From the NCBI GenBank assembly GCA_947632125.1, contig CANRNV010000011.1, positions 1 to 38,388 on the forward strand: 38,388 nt of DNA, given 5' to 3'. The position numbers and the translations under genes were made by a program. This DNA comes from an uncultured Clostridia bacterium. GTDB lineage: Bacteria; Bacillota; Clostridia; Christensenellales; Pumilibacteraceae. Below, in pieces: positions 23,565 through 32,112 of the stretch; position 1 is the stretch's first letter; each line of letters starts with the position of its first letter. The notes beneath the pieces were generated by a model. It did no database searches and was not told the origin of the DNA. It worked only from the letters and a program-made list of their open reading frames with translations.

Positions 23565-24905
23565 ATGTCTAACTATCTATCGATTATCGATAAGGAGCGC
23601 AAGGAGATGCTCGATGCAATAGGGGTGGCTAAGTGCTCTAACCTCTACGCCGACATTCCCGTTTCGCTTCGCAACAAGCAATTCAAATTGGAGAGCGGCA
23701 AGTCGCAACAGCAAGTCTATGACGAAATGAAAGACTATGCAAGCGAAAACGTCGTTTTCGACACCGTTATGAGGGGCGCCGGTGCGTACGATCACTACAT
23801 TCCCTCGGTCGTCAAAAACCTTTCGAGCCGCAGCGAGTTCCTTACCGCTTACACTCCGTATCAGGCGGAGATGAGCCAAGGAATACTCCAAAGCATTTTC
23901 GAATTTCAATCCATGATCTGCTCGCTTACGGGTATGGAAGTCGCCAACGCCTCGGTTTACGACGGCTCTTCGGCGGCTGCGGAAGCGGCTTTTATGTGTG
24001 TCGAAAAGGAGCGCAGGACCATTCTCGTGCCCGAAAACGTCAAGCCGCAGACTATCGAGGTGCTTAGGACGTATTTGCGTCGCCGTAACATCACGATAAA
24101 GGTACTCACCGAAAAGGACGGCTTTATCAAAAACGGCAAGGTGTGCAGCGACGCCATCAAGGACGCGATAAATGCCGAGGCTGCTTGCCTCTACTTCGAA
24201 CAGCCCAACTATTACGGACTTATCGAGGACGCCGAGTTCCTATGCGAGGCGGCTCACAGCGCCGGCACAAAGGTCATCATGGGTTGCAATCCCATGACGC
24301 TTGCCTTGCTCAAATCGCCCGGAGAGTGCGGAGCCGATATAGCGGTCGGCGACGCTCAACCTTTTGGACTCAGCCTTTCGTTTGGCGGACCGTACCTCGG
24401 CTTTATGGCAACGCACGTCACCAAGGACACCATGCGCCGTATGCCCGGCAGGATCGTCGGTCAGACCGTCGACGGCAAGGGCAACAGGTGCTTCGTGCTC
24501 ACCCTTCAAGGACGCGAGCAGCACATTCGCAGGGAGAAAGCTCTGTCCAACATCTGTTCCAACCAGGCTCATTGTGCGCTCGTGGCTTCGATGTATCTGT
24601 CCGCTATGGGCAAAGAGGGGCTTAAAGAAGTGGCAACGGCGTGCACCTCGCTCGCTCACTATGCGGCGGCGAAGTTCACCGAGGGCAAGGCGACGCTTAA
24701 ATATGACAACACGCTCGGTGTGGAATTTTTCCACGAGTTCGTTACGGTCACTCCGACAAAGGCGGACAAAATCGTAGACAAGTGCGCAAAAATGGGCATT
24801 TTGGCGGGACTTCCCATCGGCAGCAACGAGATACTTTGGTGCATGACCGAAAAGGTCAGAGTTTCGGAGATCGATAAGGTCGCCGAGATCATGAGGAGGG
24901 CATAA
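23565..24905 (+). CDS. gcvPA: Glycine dehydrogenase (decarboxylating) subunit 1
   Basis: N-terminal half of P-protein, encoded separately as in many Gram-positives and archaea. With GcvPB it decarboxylates glycine and loads the aminomethyl group on GcvH. 446 residues; SxSELLTAYTPYQAEMSQG-like segment (here RSEFLTAYTPYQAEMSQG), QPNYYG and the FGGPYLGFMA region are typical. GGAGAT precedes the ATG. It has no PLP Lys, as expected. It is 2 bases from gcvPB, so translation is probably coupled. Confidence 0.96.
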   Translation: MSNYLSIIDKERKEMLDAIGVAKCSNLYADIPVSLRNKQFKLESGKSQQQVYDEMKDYASENVVFDTVMRGAGAYDHYIPSVVKNLSSRSEFLTAYTPYQAEMSQGILQSIFEFQSMICSLTGMEVANASVYDGSSAAAEAAFMCVEKERRTILVPENVKPQTIEVLRTYLRRRNITIKVLTEKDGFIKNGKVCSDAIKDAINAEAACLYFEQPNYYGLIEDAEFLCEAAHSAGTKVIMGCNPMTLALLKSPGECGADIAVGDAQPFGLSLSFGGPYLGFMATHVTKDTMRRMPGRIVGQTVDGKGNRCFVLTLQGREQHIRREKALSNICSNQAHCALVASMYLSAMGKEGLKEVATACTSLAHYAAAKFTEGKATLKYDNTLGVEFFHEFVTVTPTKADKIVDKCAKMGILAGLPIGSNEILWCMTEKVRVSEIDKVAEIMRRA

Positions 24906-24907
24906 CC

Positions 24908-26356
24908 ATGAAACTCATATTTGAAAGATCGCGCAGCGGACTTCGTTGCGCCACCATACGCCCGCTCGAAGCGCCTGTATTTACGCTCGAACAAAAGTAT
25001 CTTCGCAGCGAGCTCGCTTTGCCCGAAGTCGCCGAGGTCGACCTTGTAAGGCACTATACCGAGCTCAGTCACAACGCTTTCGGCGTGGACAGCGGTTTTT
25101 ATCCGCTCGGCTCTTGCACGATGAAATACAATCCCAAACTCAACGAGGAGGTTGCGGCTTTCGACGGCTTTACCCACACGCACCCGCTTCAGGAAAAGGA
25201 AACCGTTCAGGGCAATTTGCACCTTATGAACGACCTTGCTTCCTCGCTTATGGAACTTACCGGCATGGACGGAATGACGCTCCAACCTTGTGCGGGCGCA
25301 CACGGCGAGTTCACGGGACTTTTGCTCATTGCGGCTTATCACGAGTCGAGGCGGGACAGCAAGCGAACCAAGATCCTCGTGCCCGATACCGCGCACGGAA
25401 CCAATCCCGCAAGTGCGGCTATGGCGGGCTTCGAGGTCGTCAATATCAAGTCCAATGAAGAAAAGGGCGTCGACCTCGACGATTTAAGAAGCAAGGTCGG
25501 CAAGGACACGGCTGCTCTTATGCTCACCAATCCCAGCACGCTCGGACTGTTCGAAAAGAACATCGAGGAGATAAGCAAGATCGTGCACGATGCAGGCGGT
25601 CTTTTGTACTACGACGGAGCCAATCTCAACGCCATTATGGGCATTGTTCGCCCGGGCGACATGGGCTTCGACGTCGTGCATCTTAACTTGCACAAGACGT
25701 TCTCCACTCCGCATGGCGGCGGCGGTCCGGGAAGCGGTCCCGTGGGCTGCAAGGCGCCGCTCGTCAAATTCTTGCCGTTCCCCTCGGTCGTTGTGGACAA
25801 AAAGGGTAGGTATGAGTTTACGCACGGCAAGGAGAACAAGGACAGTATCGGCAAGGTGTCGGCTTTTTACGGCAACTTCGGCGTTATGGTCAAGGCTCTT
25901 GCCTATATCAAGACGCTCGGAAGCGACGGTATCAAAGAGAGCGCCGAGCACGCCGTACTCAATGCCAACTACATGAAGGCTAAGCTGCAAGATATCTATC
26001 CCACCGAAAGCCATCGCTATTGCATGCACGAGTTCGTTATCGACTTGCAAAAGCTTAAAAGCGAAACGGGCGTGTCGGCAAAGGACGTAGCCAAGGCTAT
26101 GATAGACAGAGGTATGCATCCGCCTACGATGTACTTCCCGCATATTCCGGGCGTAATCGACGAGGCGCTCATGATCGAGCCGACCGAAACCGAAAATAAG
26201 GAAACGCTCGATAAGGCGATCGAGGTGCTTCGAGAACTTTACGAAACGGCTCATACCGATCCCAAGTATTTGCTCGATACTCCGCATAATACCCCGATCG
26301 GCAGACCCGACGAGGTCGCAGCCGCCCGTAACCCCATTGTAAAATACGACTTGTAA
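24908..26356 (+). CDS. gcvPB: Glycine dehydrogenase (decarboxylating) subunit 2
   Basis: C-terminal, PLP-bearing half of P-protein. 482 residues; PLP Lys is K263 in HLNLHKTFSTPHGGGGPG, followed by the GPVGCK loop. Other landmarks are YPLGSCTMKYNP, LQPCAGAHGE and a C-terminal MIEPTETENKETLD. It is the last gene of the operon; its stop is followed 22 bp later by an R1 two-hairpin element with a T-run that appears to act as terminator. All parts of a working cleavage system (P, H, T, L) are thus in one transcript. Confidence 0.97.
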   Translation: MKLIFERSRSGLRCATIRPLEAPVFTLEQKYLRSELALPEVAEVDLVRHYTELSHNAFGVDSGFYPLGSCTMKYNPKLNEEVAAFDGFTHTHPLQEKETVQGNLHLMNDLASSLMELTGMDGMTLQPCAGAHGEFTGLLLIAAYHESRRDSKRTKILVPDTAHGTNPASAAMAGFEVVNIKSNEEKGVDLDDLRSKVGKDTAALMLTNPSTLGLFEKNIEEISKIVHDAGGLLYYDGANLNAIMGIVRPGDMGFDVVHLNLHKTFSTPHGGGGPGSGPVGCKAPLVKFLPFPSVVVDKKGRYEFTHGKENKDSIGKVSAFYGNFGVMVKALAYIKTLGSDGIKESAEHAVLNANYMKAKLQDIYPTESHRYCMHEFVIDLQKLKSETGVSAKDVAKAMIDRGMHPPTMYFPHIPGVIDEALMIEPTETENKETLDKAIEVLRELYETAHTDPKYLLDTPHNTPIGRPDEVAAARNPIVKYDL

Positions 26357-26378
26357 TTTTGCGACTTATTGAATTATT

Positions 26379-26482
26379 GTTACTTTTTTGTAAAAAAGTA
26401 ACCAAAAAACTTTTGAGGGCGACGCATTGGGAAATTCTTCCCAATGCGTCGCTCAAATTTTTTTTGTCCACTGTTTTACATA
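26379..26482 (+). repeat. Two-hairpin repeat R1, doubling as operon terminator
   Basis: Hairpin 1 at 26379-26402 (GTTACTTTTTT / AAAAAAGTAAC, loop GT). Linker AAAAAACTTTTGAG. Hairpin 2 has a 15-bp perfect stem GCGACGCATTGGGAA (26419-26433) / TTCCCAATGCGTCGC (26438-26452), extended by TTGAG/CTCAA, followed by eight T (26458-26465) and the conserved TTGTCCACTGTTTTAC. The position after gcvPB fits transcription termination. Confidence 0.85.
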
Positions 26483-26605
26483 ATTCACTAATCGGAGCGA
26501 AGTAAAAATACTCTTATTAATAATAGGGTGTAACGACCTTAATAAATCGGAGCGAAGCGACACATTTAAGAAAGGCGCCCTTTCGTCGCAGGCGGCGCTA
26601 TTTAA

Positions 26606-26632
26606 CCCCACGAGTACAAGTATCTCGTGGGG
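26606..26632. repeat. Hairpin repeat with TACAAGTAT loop
   Basis: CCCCACGAG (26606-26614), loop TACAAGTAT, CTCGTGGGG (26624-26632), perfectly paired. Relative of 1606-1632. Confidence 0.8.
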
Positions 26633-26641
26633 ACCCCGATT

Positions 26642-26721
26642 GGCTGTTTGCTCGCAAGCTCACAAACGAGCCGTTTACGCTTGCTTGCTCCTCTTCGCTT
26701 GCGTACAAGTATCGCAAGCGA
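26642..26721. repeat. Dispersed palindromic repeat module R3, copy 2
   Basis: GGCTGTTTGCTCG through CTCACAAACGAGCCG to a terminal hairpin TCGCTTGCG (26695-26703), loop TACAAGTAT, CGCAAGCGA (26713-26721). Closely similar to 1894-1977 over its length. Confidence 0.8.
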
Positions 26722-26742
26722 GTGAATTATTGCGGCGCGCTA

Positions 26743-26790
26743 AGGGGAGCCGGCACAGCTAAGCGATAGCGTGCTGTGACTGAGGGGGAC
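26743..26790. repeat. GGGGAGCC-CTGAGGGGG palindromic segment
   Basis: AAGGGGAGCCGGCACAGC, a short loop, then GCTGTGACTGAGGGGGACC, with CACAGC/GCTGTG able to pair. A shortened relative (CCCCCCTCAGCC) follows the R2 copy at 1860. Probably another module of the same dispersed family. Confidence 0.45.
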
Positions 26791-26970
26791 CTTATGATAA
26801 CACGCCCAAGTGAAACGGTGTAAAGATAGAAATGAAGCCTCTGTCCACCCATAAAAATTTTTGCTCTGCTTTTTATAAAAAGTGGAATATGTTAAAATTG
26901 TGAACTATCAATTCTCTTTCACACCCTCGCCAATTCTACAAAACTCTAAAAATACCCAAAAAAGGCTTAA

Positions 26971-27005
26971 AAAACCCCTTGTTTTGGCAGAAAACAAGGG
27001 GTTTT
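26971..27005. terminator. Bidirectional terminator-like hairpin
   Basis: Fifteen-bp perfect stem AAAACCCCTTGTTTT (26971-26985) / AAAACAAGGGGTTTT (26991-27005), loop GGCAG. The arms supply their own T-run in either direction. The nearest upstream gene ends 615 bp away, so its role is unclear. Confidence 0.6.
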
Positions 27006-27036
27006 GCTCTATTTTCAATTGTGAAAGAAAGGGCGA

Positions 27037-27074
27037 AAAAAAGTACATAGAATAAGTTATTCTATGTACTTTTT
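27037..27074. repeat. Long palindrome, copy 1
   Basis: Arms of about 18 bp around a central G (27056): AAAAAGTACATAGAATAA and its reverse complement. Near-identical core to 27219-27255. Confidence 0.85.
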
Positions 27075-27218
27075 ATAAAGCAACTATAGCATTTTTAATT
27101 GGGTAAGTCAAGCAAAATATGAGGCTTTGATAAAAATTTCGCTTCATTTTTGCGTAATTTGGTTTTTTATACTAAATTAATGCTTTCGGTCACTCCTTTT
27201 AGTACTATATTTGTATGA

Positions 27219-27255
27219 TTTAGGTACATAGAATAACTTATTCCATGTACCTAAA
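27219..27255. repeat. Long palindrome, copy 2, before the pilin-like gene
   Basis: Arms TTTAGGTACATAGAATAA and TTATTCCATGTACCTAAA around a central C (27237), one mismatch. It ends 36 bp before the ATG at 27292, so it could be an operator or form a leader hairpin. Confidence 0.85.
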
Positions 27256-27291
27256 TTACCCCAAAAGAGGGTATAGATAAGGGAGGAAAAA

Positions 27292-30200
27292 ATGAAGGAA
27301 AAAAGCAAAAGGAGTTCTTTTGTAGGCTTTACGCTGGTGGAACTCGTAATCGTGATCGCAGTCATAGCGATCCTTGCGGCTGTACTTATCCCCACGTTTG
27401 TCGGCGTTATCGACAGCGCCAACAACAGTGCGGACTTACAGCTTACGACCAATATGAACACGGTTCTGTCGACCAATCTCGACGAGGACGTAGCGGCGAC
27501 AGCCGAGAACATCCGAAAGTATCTTAAGGATAACGGTCTTGAGGAGATAGGCACCAAGAATGACGATGTTGTAATAACCTACAACAAGACTACCAAACAG
27601 TTTGAAAGGGTCAACTTAAAAAAGACATTCGGCTCCGGCAACGAAAACGGCATAATCACCGTAAGCGCCGAGGAGCCCAAGAAGATCCTTGCCGACAATC
27701 CGTATTCTATCGAGGATATTCTCGACAATGAGATCATCATAAGCACCAAAGGCAACGACTTTGCCGAAGCGATCAATAAGATGCGAAATATTCGTTCGGA
27801 CGAAAAAATGAGCGATTACAGAACCAACACTTTCAAGAAGAAGTTGATTTCCGCAACGAACAAAGAGGCGAGCGACTTGATCGATGAGATATTAAAGACC
27901 ACGTTATTTATCGACGACAAGGGCAATCCTCGTCATATATACGAAGGCACTCCGATGATAGATGATGTAAAGCCCACGAGGATAGTCTTTAACGAGGAAC
28001 TTAAGACGTTCGACCTTGGCGTTTTGGAGAGTTACGAGGGCATGACCGTCGTGCTTCCCGACACATTGACCGAAGTAACCTACGAAAAGGGCTCGGGGAC
28101 ATTTGCTGTTGCCGAAAGCAACTTCTTGTTTGCCGGCAATACGGCTCTACTCGAAGAAGAGATCGAGGATGGTGTCCTTGCCGAAAACTTGGTTTCGGAT
28201 ATGTCGACGAGCGACGCCAAGACCGCAGTTTCGGAAATGGGCGCAACGGTCGCAAGGCAAATTTTCTACTTGGGGACGACCGAAAACAAAGAGGAATATA
28301 AGTACACCTCGATAACCGAGGCGCTTGATATCGCGGCAAAGTCCGCAAAGTATTCGGGCAAGGAGCGTAAAGTTATCGTTACGACTACGCCTGCAGACAA
28401 AGAAACCTATGACGAAACGATATATATCGAAAATAACGTTACTTTGAGTGTTCCGTTTTATCGCAGCGGTGACGACAAGATATTTACGGGCTACGGATTT
28501 AGCTATCCGCCCGCAGGAGAGGACCACCTCGAGTATCTCAATCCGCAGTTTGCCGTCGGTGAAAAGAGCATAGTCGACGATAAACTGAAAGGGAACGATA
28601 ACTACAAAATAGCAAAAGACTACAAGCAATTCGAGATAACGCTCGGCGATGTCATCGTAAAAAACGGCGGCAAGATAGAAGTGGGCGGCGTAATGTCTTA
28701 TCCCGACCAATATTACAACGGACACACTTCAGGCTACTACGGGCAGTTGAATATCGGCGTGGGCAAGACGATCACTGTTGAGGGCGGCGGCACGATCGAC
28801 GTTTACGGCTACATCAAGGGCGGCAACGTTGAGGCTAAGTACGACAGCGCGTCAAACCTCGGTTCCGACATCTATGCACCGTTTGTCGTAACCGACTTTG
28901 CGGGCGGTATGAACTCGGCGGCGCTTTTTCTCGGGCGTCAATCGCCGTTTTTAAGGTACGCCATGCCCAACATACAAAGCGTTCTTACGATAAATTACGG
29001 CGCCAAACTTTGGGCGCACTGCGACCTTTGGGCAAGCAGTATGTTCAATACGACCGACCAAATAGTTATAGGTTATGCCGGCGATGACGAGCAAGCCAAT
29101 TTTACCACCAAAGGGCTTATCACGTTGCAAAACAGCGACCCGAATGGCAAAGTAATCTGCAAATATGACGGCTCAAAGACACTGTATGTACAGGATAGTA
29201 TTTCGGGCAACAATAAGAACAATCTTTGCGGCGATATAGGCAAGACGACTGTCACTATCGCGGGCGATGTCAAGACCGAAGCTCTTTCGTTCCTTGGGAT
29301 CGCTTCCACCGATATGGTGCTCTTCCCCGTTCCGTTCAACTTCGAGTTTGTTATCGAAAACGGAGCCGAAATGCAAATTTACAACCAATACGTAATTTTG
29401 CCGGGTGCGAAAGTCGAAGTAAAGGACGGCGGCAAGCTGACCGTGACCGAAAATTCCACCCTCTACGTAATGGATTATTTGCAACAAGGTGCGGATATGA
29501 GCGGCAAGAAATATCCCACTTACCAAGAACTCAGCGCTAATAATTTTGATACGAGTGCGACCTTGACGGTGGACGGCACGTTGGAGATCATGAACGGAGC
29601 CAAGGCGGGCGGCATAGTTCGTACGTCGGGCGCGGGCACCGGTAAGCTTATTATCCATGATGCCGACCTAAGCGGAGTGTACAATATCGGCGGCGTGGGC
29701 AACTATGCGGTAAATACGTCCTCGTACGTTTCGCCACTAAGGATATACGACACCGCGCTCGACCTTGACTCCATGCCCGAGAACATCAAGAATGAGTATG
29801 TAAGCGGCGAGAATTATAAGGGCGTTCCCGTCGGTAAAAACATGACCTACAAGGCGGATACCAAGGAAGCTACCATTAGAGATGACGGCAAAGTCCACAC
29901 CCTTTATGTACTTACCGACGATGAAAAAAATCCCTTAAATCCTTCTTATTATAGCGGGAATAAAACCACCTTACCCCAAGCGACAAGTATATACGGCGAG
30001 AAAGATGTGGATAGTGCCATATCCGTAAAGACTTATGGGTTTAAGCAAGATGACGGTGAAGCGAAAACGCAAGCCGATACTTGGAACGGTAAAGTCGATA
30101 AGGTAAACGATAACTTTGACGATTTGGCTAAACTCTATGGCGAATATTGCAGCTTGGGACTGCTCGCAAAAAGCAAGATAGGCAGCGAAAAGTTGAGTAC

Positions 30201-31734
30201 GCTTACGAGCAAGGTGCAGAACGCTTTCGAGGCTTTGTATAGCGGAACCTTTGACGCCGCAGCCAAAACGGATAAATACAGCAAGGCGAAAAGGACTTAC
30301 GATAAGAGCGACGCTGCCGTAAAAGAATTGCTTAAAGACAAGGCTGCGGCAATAGACGCATTCCTTAACGGAACCGAGAGCGTTTTGTTTACGGTCACGC
30401 AAGGCAACGATGTCGTAAAGACCGTAACAAAGACCGGGGTTGAAGATACCGATAACAAGTCTTTTGCCCAGGCTTGGAGCGACTATACGGGCGCCGACAA
30501 TTATACCTCTCCCGTTACGTTTAAGCTGTATGGCAATGTAACGGTCGCAGGGGATAATAAAACGGGAAGCACTGATCCTAAAAACAGCACTTTAATTTTG
30601 GACGGAACCAAAAATCAGAATGTTACGATCGACTTAAATGAATTTGAGCTTATATGCTATAATACCAATCAAGAAATTTCGTTAAACAAATTATCCTCGA
30701 TAAATGTAGGCAGTGGCGCTACTCTTAAAATCGAAAACGGTAGTATATTGTCGTATTATAGTACTTACAGTTCCGAGGGCGGTTTATATGATGCCGAATA
30801 TTTTGTAAAAGGAATGGAAGCAATTATAACGTCTGCCGGTAAGTTGGTTATGGATGATGTAACATTAAATGCCGGATATAAAAATAAGGATTACGAACAA
30901 TTTGGATTGGATATCTTTATGAAGTCAACGGGAATAAAGATATCCGAGGGGTCTGCAGAACTTAATAAAGTCAAGATTTCGGAAAACGCCTATTGCGGAA
31001 TTGCAGTCAGCGGAGGAACATCTCTAATAGTAAAGAACAGCGAGATCAGCGCCGAAAGATATGCAGTCGATATTTATAAAAAAAATGCAATAGATGATAT
31101 AAAAGTAACTTTTACCGATACAAAGTTGACTACCAACGGACATACTGACGATGGTGCATTGATAGAAAATAGCGCACTTTATGTTCAATATTCCGCAAGA
31201 AAAAATGCGGAAACGCCTGTAAAAGCCGAATTTTCCATAACACGATGCACATTCGTAAGTTCAAACAGTACCATTAGCGCAAACGGCAGTTCGGTACAAA
31301 TGACTTTGAAAGGCGTAGAAGTGATCGCCGAAAATATGGCTGCCGAGAGAGATCTCGCAGGCAAACAAGTATACGGAATAGAATTGAATGGTGGTGCGAC
31401 GATGACGCTTGAAAATTGTAAAATAATAGCCTCCGAAGTCGTACCTGCGCAGGCAAGCGCTGCGGTCAATGTAGCCGAAGGATCTGCTCTTAATTTGGTT
31501 TATGATAGCCAAAAGAATGGAGGAGGAAATTACTTCTCGGCTAAGAGCAAAGAATCGGTGTTCGGCGGAACGGGTACTGTTCAAATCGTCGACGGAGAGG
31601 AAAGCTCTCGAGCGTTCGAAGTCGACTATTTGGACGATAACGACGGAGAATGGTACAAGTTTACCGATGGCGACGCCGGCGACTTCTATGCGTACTATGG
31701 CTTGAAGTTGCCTGCTTCTACACCCGAAGTGTGA
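27292..31734 (+). CDS. Giant pilin-like surface protein with beta-helix-like repeats
   Basis: 1480 residues. The N-terminus is a class III signal: basic MKEKSKRSSFVG, then FTLVELVIVIAVIAILAAV with cleavage expected after G12 and Glu at mature position 5 (E17), as in type IV pilins and pseudopilins. The rest is far too long for a pilin (usually 130-200 residues). Residues about 450-830 and 1110-1420 are rich in repeated short strands such as NGGKIEVGG, DGGKLTV, VDGTLEI and SGATLKIENGS, suggesting a parallel beta-helix. About 926-1026 look helical. No LPxTG or C-terminal helix, and no pilus assembly genes nearby. Codons from about 30590 to 31530 are much AT-richer. Role could be adhesion; this is inference. 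Binding site GGGAGG precedes the ATG. Confidence 0.88.
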   Translation: MKEKSKRSSFVGFTLVELVIVIAVIAILAAVLIPTFVGVIDSANNSADLQLTTNMNTVLSTNLDEDVAATAENIRKYLKDNGLEEIGTKNDDVVITYNKTTKQFERVNLKKTFGSGNENGIITVSAEEPKKILADNPYSIEDILDNEIIISTKGNDFAEAINKMRNIRSDEKMSDYRTNTFKKKLISATNKEASDLIDEILKTTLFIDDKGNPRHIYEGTPMIDDVKPTRIVFNEELKTFDLGVLESYEGMTVVLPDTLTEVTYEKGSGTFAVAESNFLFAGNTALLEEEIEDGVLAENLVSDMSTSDAKTAVSEMGATVARQIFYLGTTENKEEYKYTSITEALDIAAKSAKYSGKERKVIVTTTPADKETYDETIYIENNVTLSVPFYRSGDDKIFTGYGFSYPPAGEDHLEYLNPQFAVGEKSIVDDKLKGNDNYKIAKDYKQFEITLGDVIVKNGGKIEVGGVMSYPDQYYNGHTSGYYGQLNIGVGKTITVEGGGTIDVYGYIKGGNVEAKYDSASNLGSDIYAPFVVTDFAGGMNSAALFLGRQSPFLRYAMPNIQSVLTINYGAKLWAHCDLWASSMFNTTDQIVIGYAGDDEQANFTTKGLITLQNSDPNGKVICKYDGSKTLYVQDSISGNNKNNLCGDIGKTTVTIAGDVKTEALSFLGIASTDMVLFPVPFNFEFVIENGAEMQIYNQYVILPGAKVEVKDGGKLTVTENSTLYVMDYLQQGADMSGKKYPTYQELSANNFDTSATLTVDGTLEIMNGAKAGGIVRTSGAGTGKLIIHDADLSGVYNIGGVGNYAVNTSSYVSPLRIYDTALDLDSMPENIKNEYVSGENYKGVPVGKNMTYKADTKEATIRDDGKVHTLYVLTDDEKNPLNPSYYSGNKTTLPQATSIYGEKDVDSAISVKTYGFKQDDGEAKTQADTWNGKVDKVNDNFDDLAKLYGEYCSLGLLAKSKIGSEKLSTLTSKVQNAFEALYSGTFDAAAKTDKYSKAKRTYDKSDAAVKELLKDKAAAIDAFLNGTESVLFTVTQGNDVVKTVTKTGVEDTDNKSFAQAWSDYTGADNYTSPVTFKLYGNVTVAGDNKTGSTDPKNSTLILDGTKNQNVTIDLNEFELICYNTNQEISLNKLSSINVGSGATLKIENGSILSYYSTYSSEGGLYDAEYFVKGMEAIITSAGKLVMDDVTLNAGYKNKDYEQFGLDIFMKSTGIKISEGSAELNKVKISENAYCGIAVSGGTSLIVKNSEISAERYAVDIYKKNAIDDIKVTFTDTKLTTNGHTDDGALIENSALYVQYSARKNAETPVKAEFSITRCTFVSSNSTISANGSSVQMTLKGVEVIAENMAAERDLAGKQVYGIELNGGATMTLENCKIIASEVVPAQASAAVNVAEGSALNLVYDSQKNGGGNYFSAKSKESVFGGTGTVQIVDGEESSRAFEVDYLDDNDGEWYKFTDGDAGDFYAYYGLKLPASTPEV

Positions 31735-31777
31735 TGATGTAGGTATTATTAATCAGCTTTCATCTTTTCCATTAAAA

Positions 31778-31815
31778 GCGCTTTGCGGGGCGATTGCCCT
31801 GCGAGGCGTTTTTTT
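31778..31815 (+). terminator. Intrinsic terminator of the pilin-like gene
   Basis: Fourteen consecutive pairs including four G-U, from GCGCTTTGCGGGGC (31778-31791) to GCCCTGCGAGGCGT (31796-31809), loop GATT, then seven T. Confidence 0.85.
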
Positions 31816-31825
31816 GGTGAGGGTG

Positions 31826-31904
31826 TGCTACTTTTTTGTAAAAAAGTAGCACAAAAAACTTTTATCTGCGGAGAGGCTGAAAAATACTTTTCAGCCTCTC
31901 CGCA
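31826..31904 (+). repeat. Two-hairpin repeat R1, forward
   Basis: Hairpin 1 TGCTACTTTTTT-GT-AAAAAAGTAGCA (31826-31851). Linker AAAAAACTTTTATC. Hairpin 2 has a 17-bp perfect stem TGCGGAGAGGCTGAAAA (31867-31883) / TTTTCAGCCTCTCCGCA (31888-31904), followed by an A/T-rich run ending TTTTTTG. Confidence 0.88.
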
Positions 31905-31940
31905 ATTAAAATCATTTTTTGTGTAATCTTTCACTAAAAT

Positions 31941-32101
31941 TCGGGCGTTGTTCGCTTATACGGTGTTAACTGTTATTTTTGCTTTTTCTTTTTATAAGGT
32001 GCAAAACAGTACACAAGAAAATTTTGAGCGCAAACTCGGAAAGTATTTTCCGCGTTTGCGCCCTCAAAAGTTTTTTGGTTACTTTTTTTCAAAAAAGTAA
32101 C
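31941..32101 (-). repeat. Composite repeat R2 + R1, reverse
   Basis: R2 (31941-32000, ending TTTTTATAAGGT), then GCAAAACAGTACACAAG, hairpin 2 (about 32025-32064, GAGCGCAAAC / GTTTGCGCCCTC), AAAAGTTTTTTG and hairpin 1 (32078-32101, GTTACTTTTTTT / AAAAAAGTAAC). On the minus strand it lies just after the flavodoxin-ferredoxin gene. Confidence 0.85.
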
Positions 32102-32112
32102 AATAACAAAGC

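Larger units (their letters stand above)
26357..27291. other. Long gene-free spacer upstream of the pilin-like gene
   Basis: About 935 bp without a convincing gene. In order: R1 (26379-26482), a hairpin with TACAAGTAT loop (26606-26632), R3 (26642-26721), a GGGGAGCC...CTGAGGGGG segment (26743-26790), a degraded R1 arm (26866-26890), a long GC-poor stretch, a strong hairpin (26971-27005) and two similar palindromes (27037-27074, 27219-27255). No clear sigma-A promoter for the following gene was found. Confidence 0.65.
31735..32112. other. Convergent spacer with terminator and two opposed repeats
   Basis: Separates the plus-strand pilin-like gene from the minus-strand flavodoxin-ferredoxin gene. 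Contains a terminator (31778-31815), an R1 copy in forward orientation (31826-31904) and an R2+R1 copy in reverse (31941-32101). No gene seen. Confidence 0.7.

Noticed and set aside
26357..27291. CRISPR array
   Set aside because: The repeats are palindromic modules of different kinds with unequal spacing, not regular short direct repeats with spacers.
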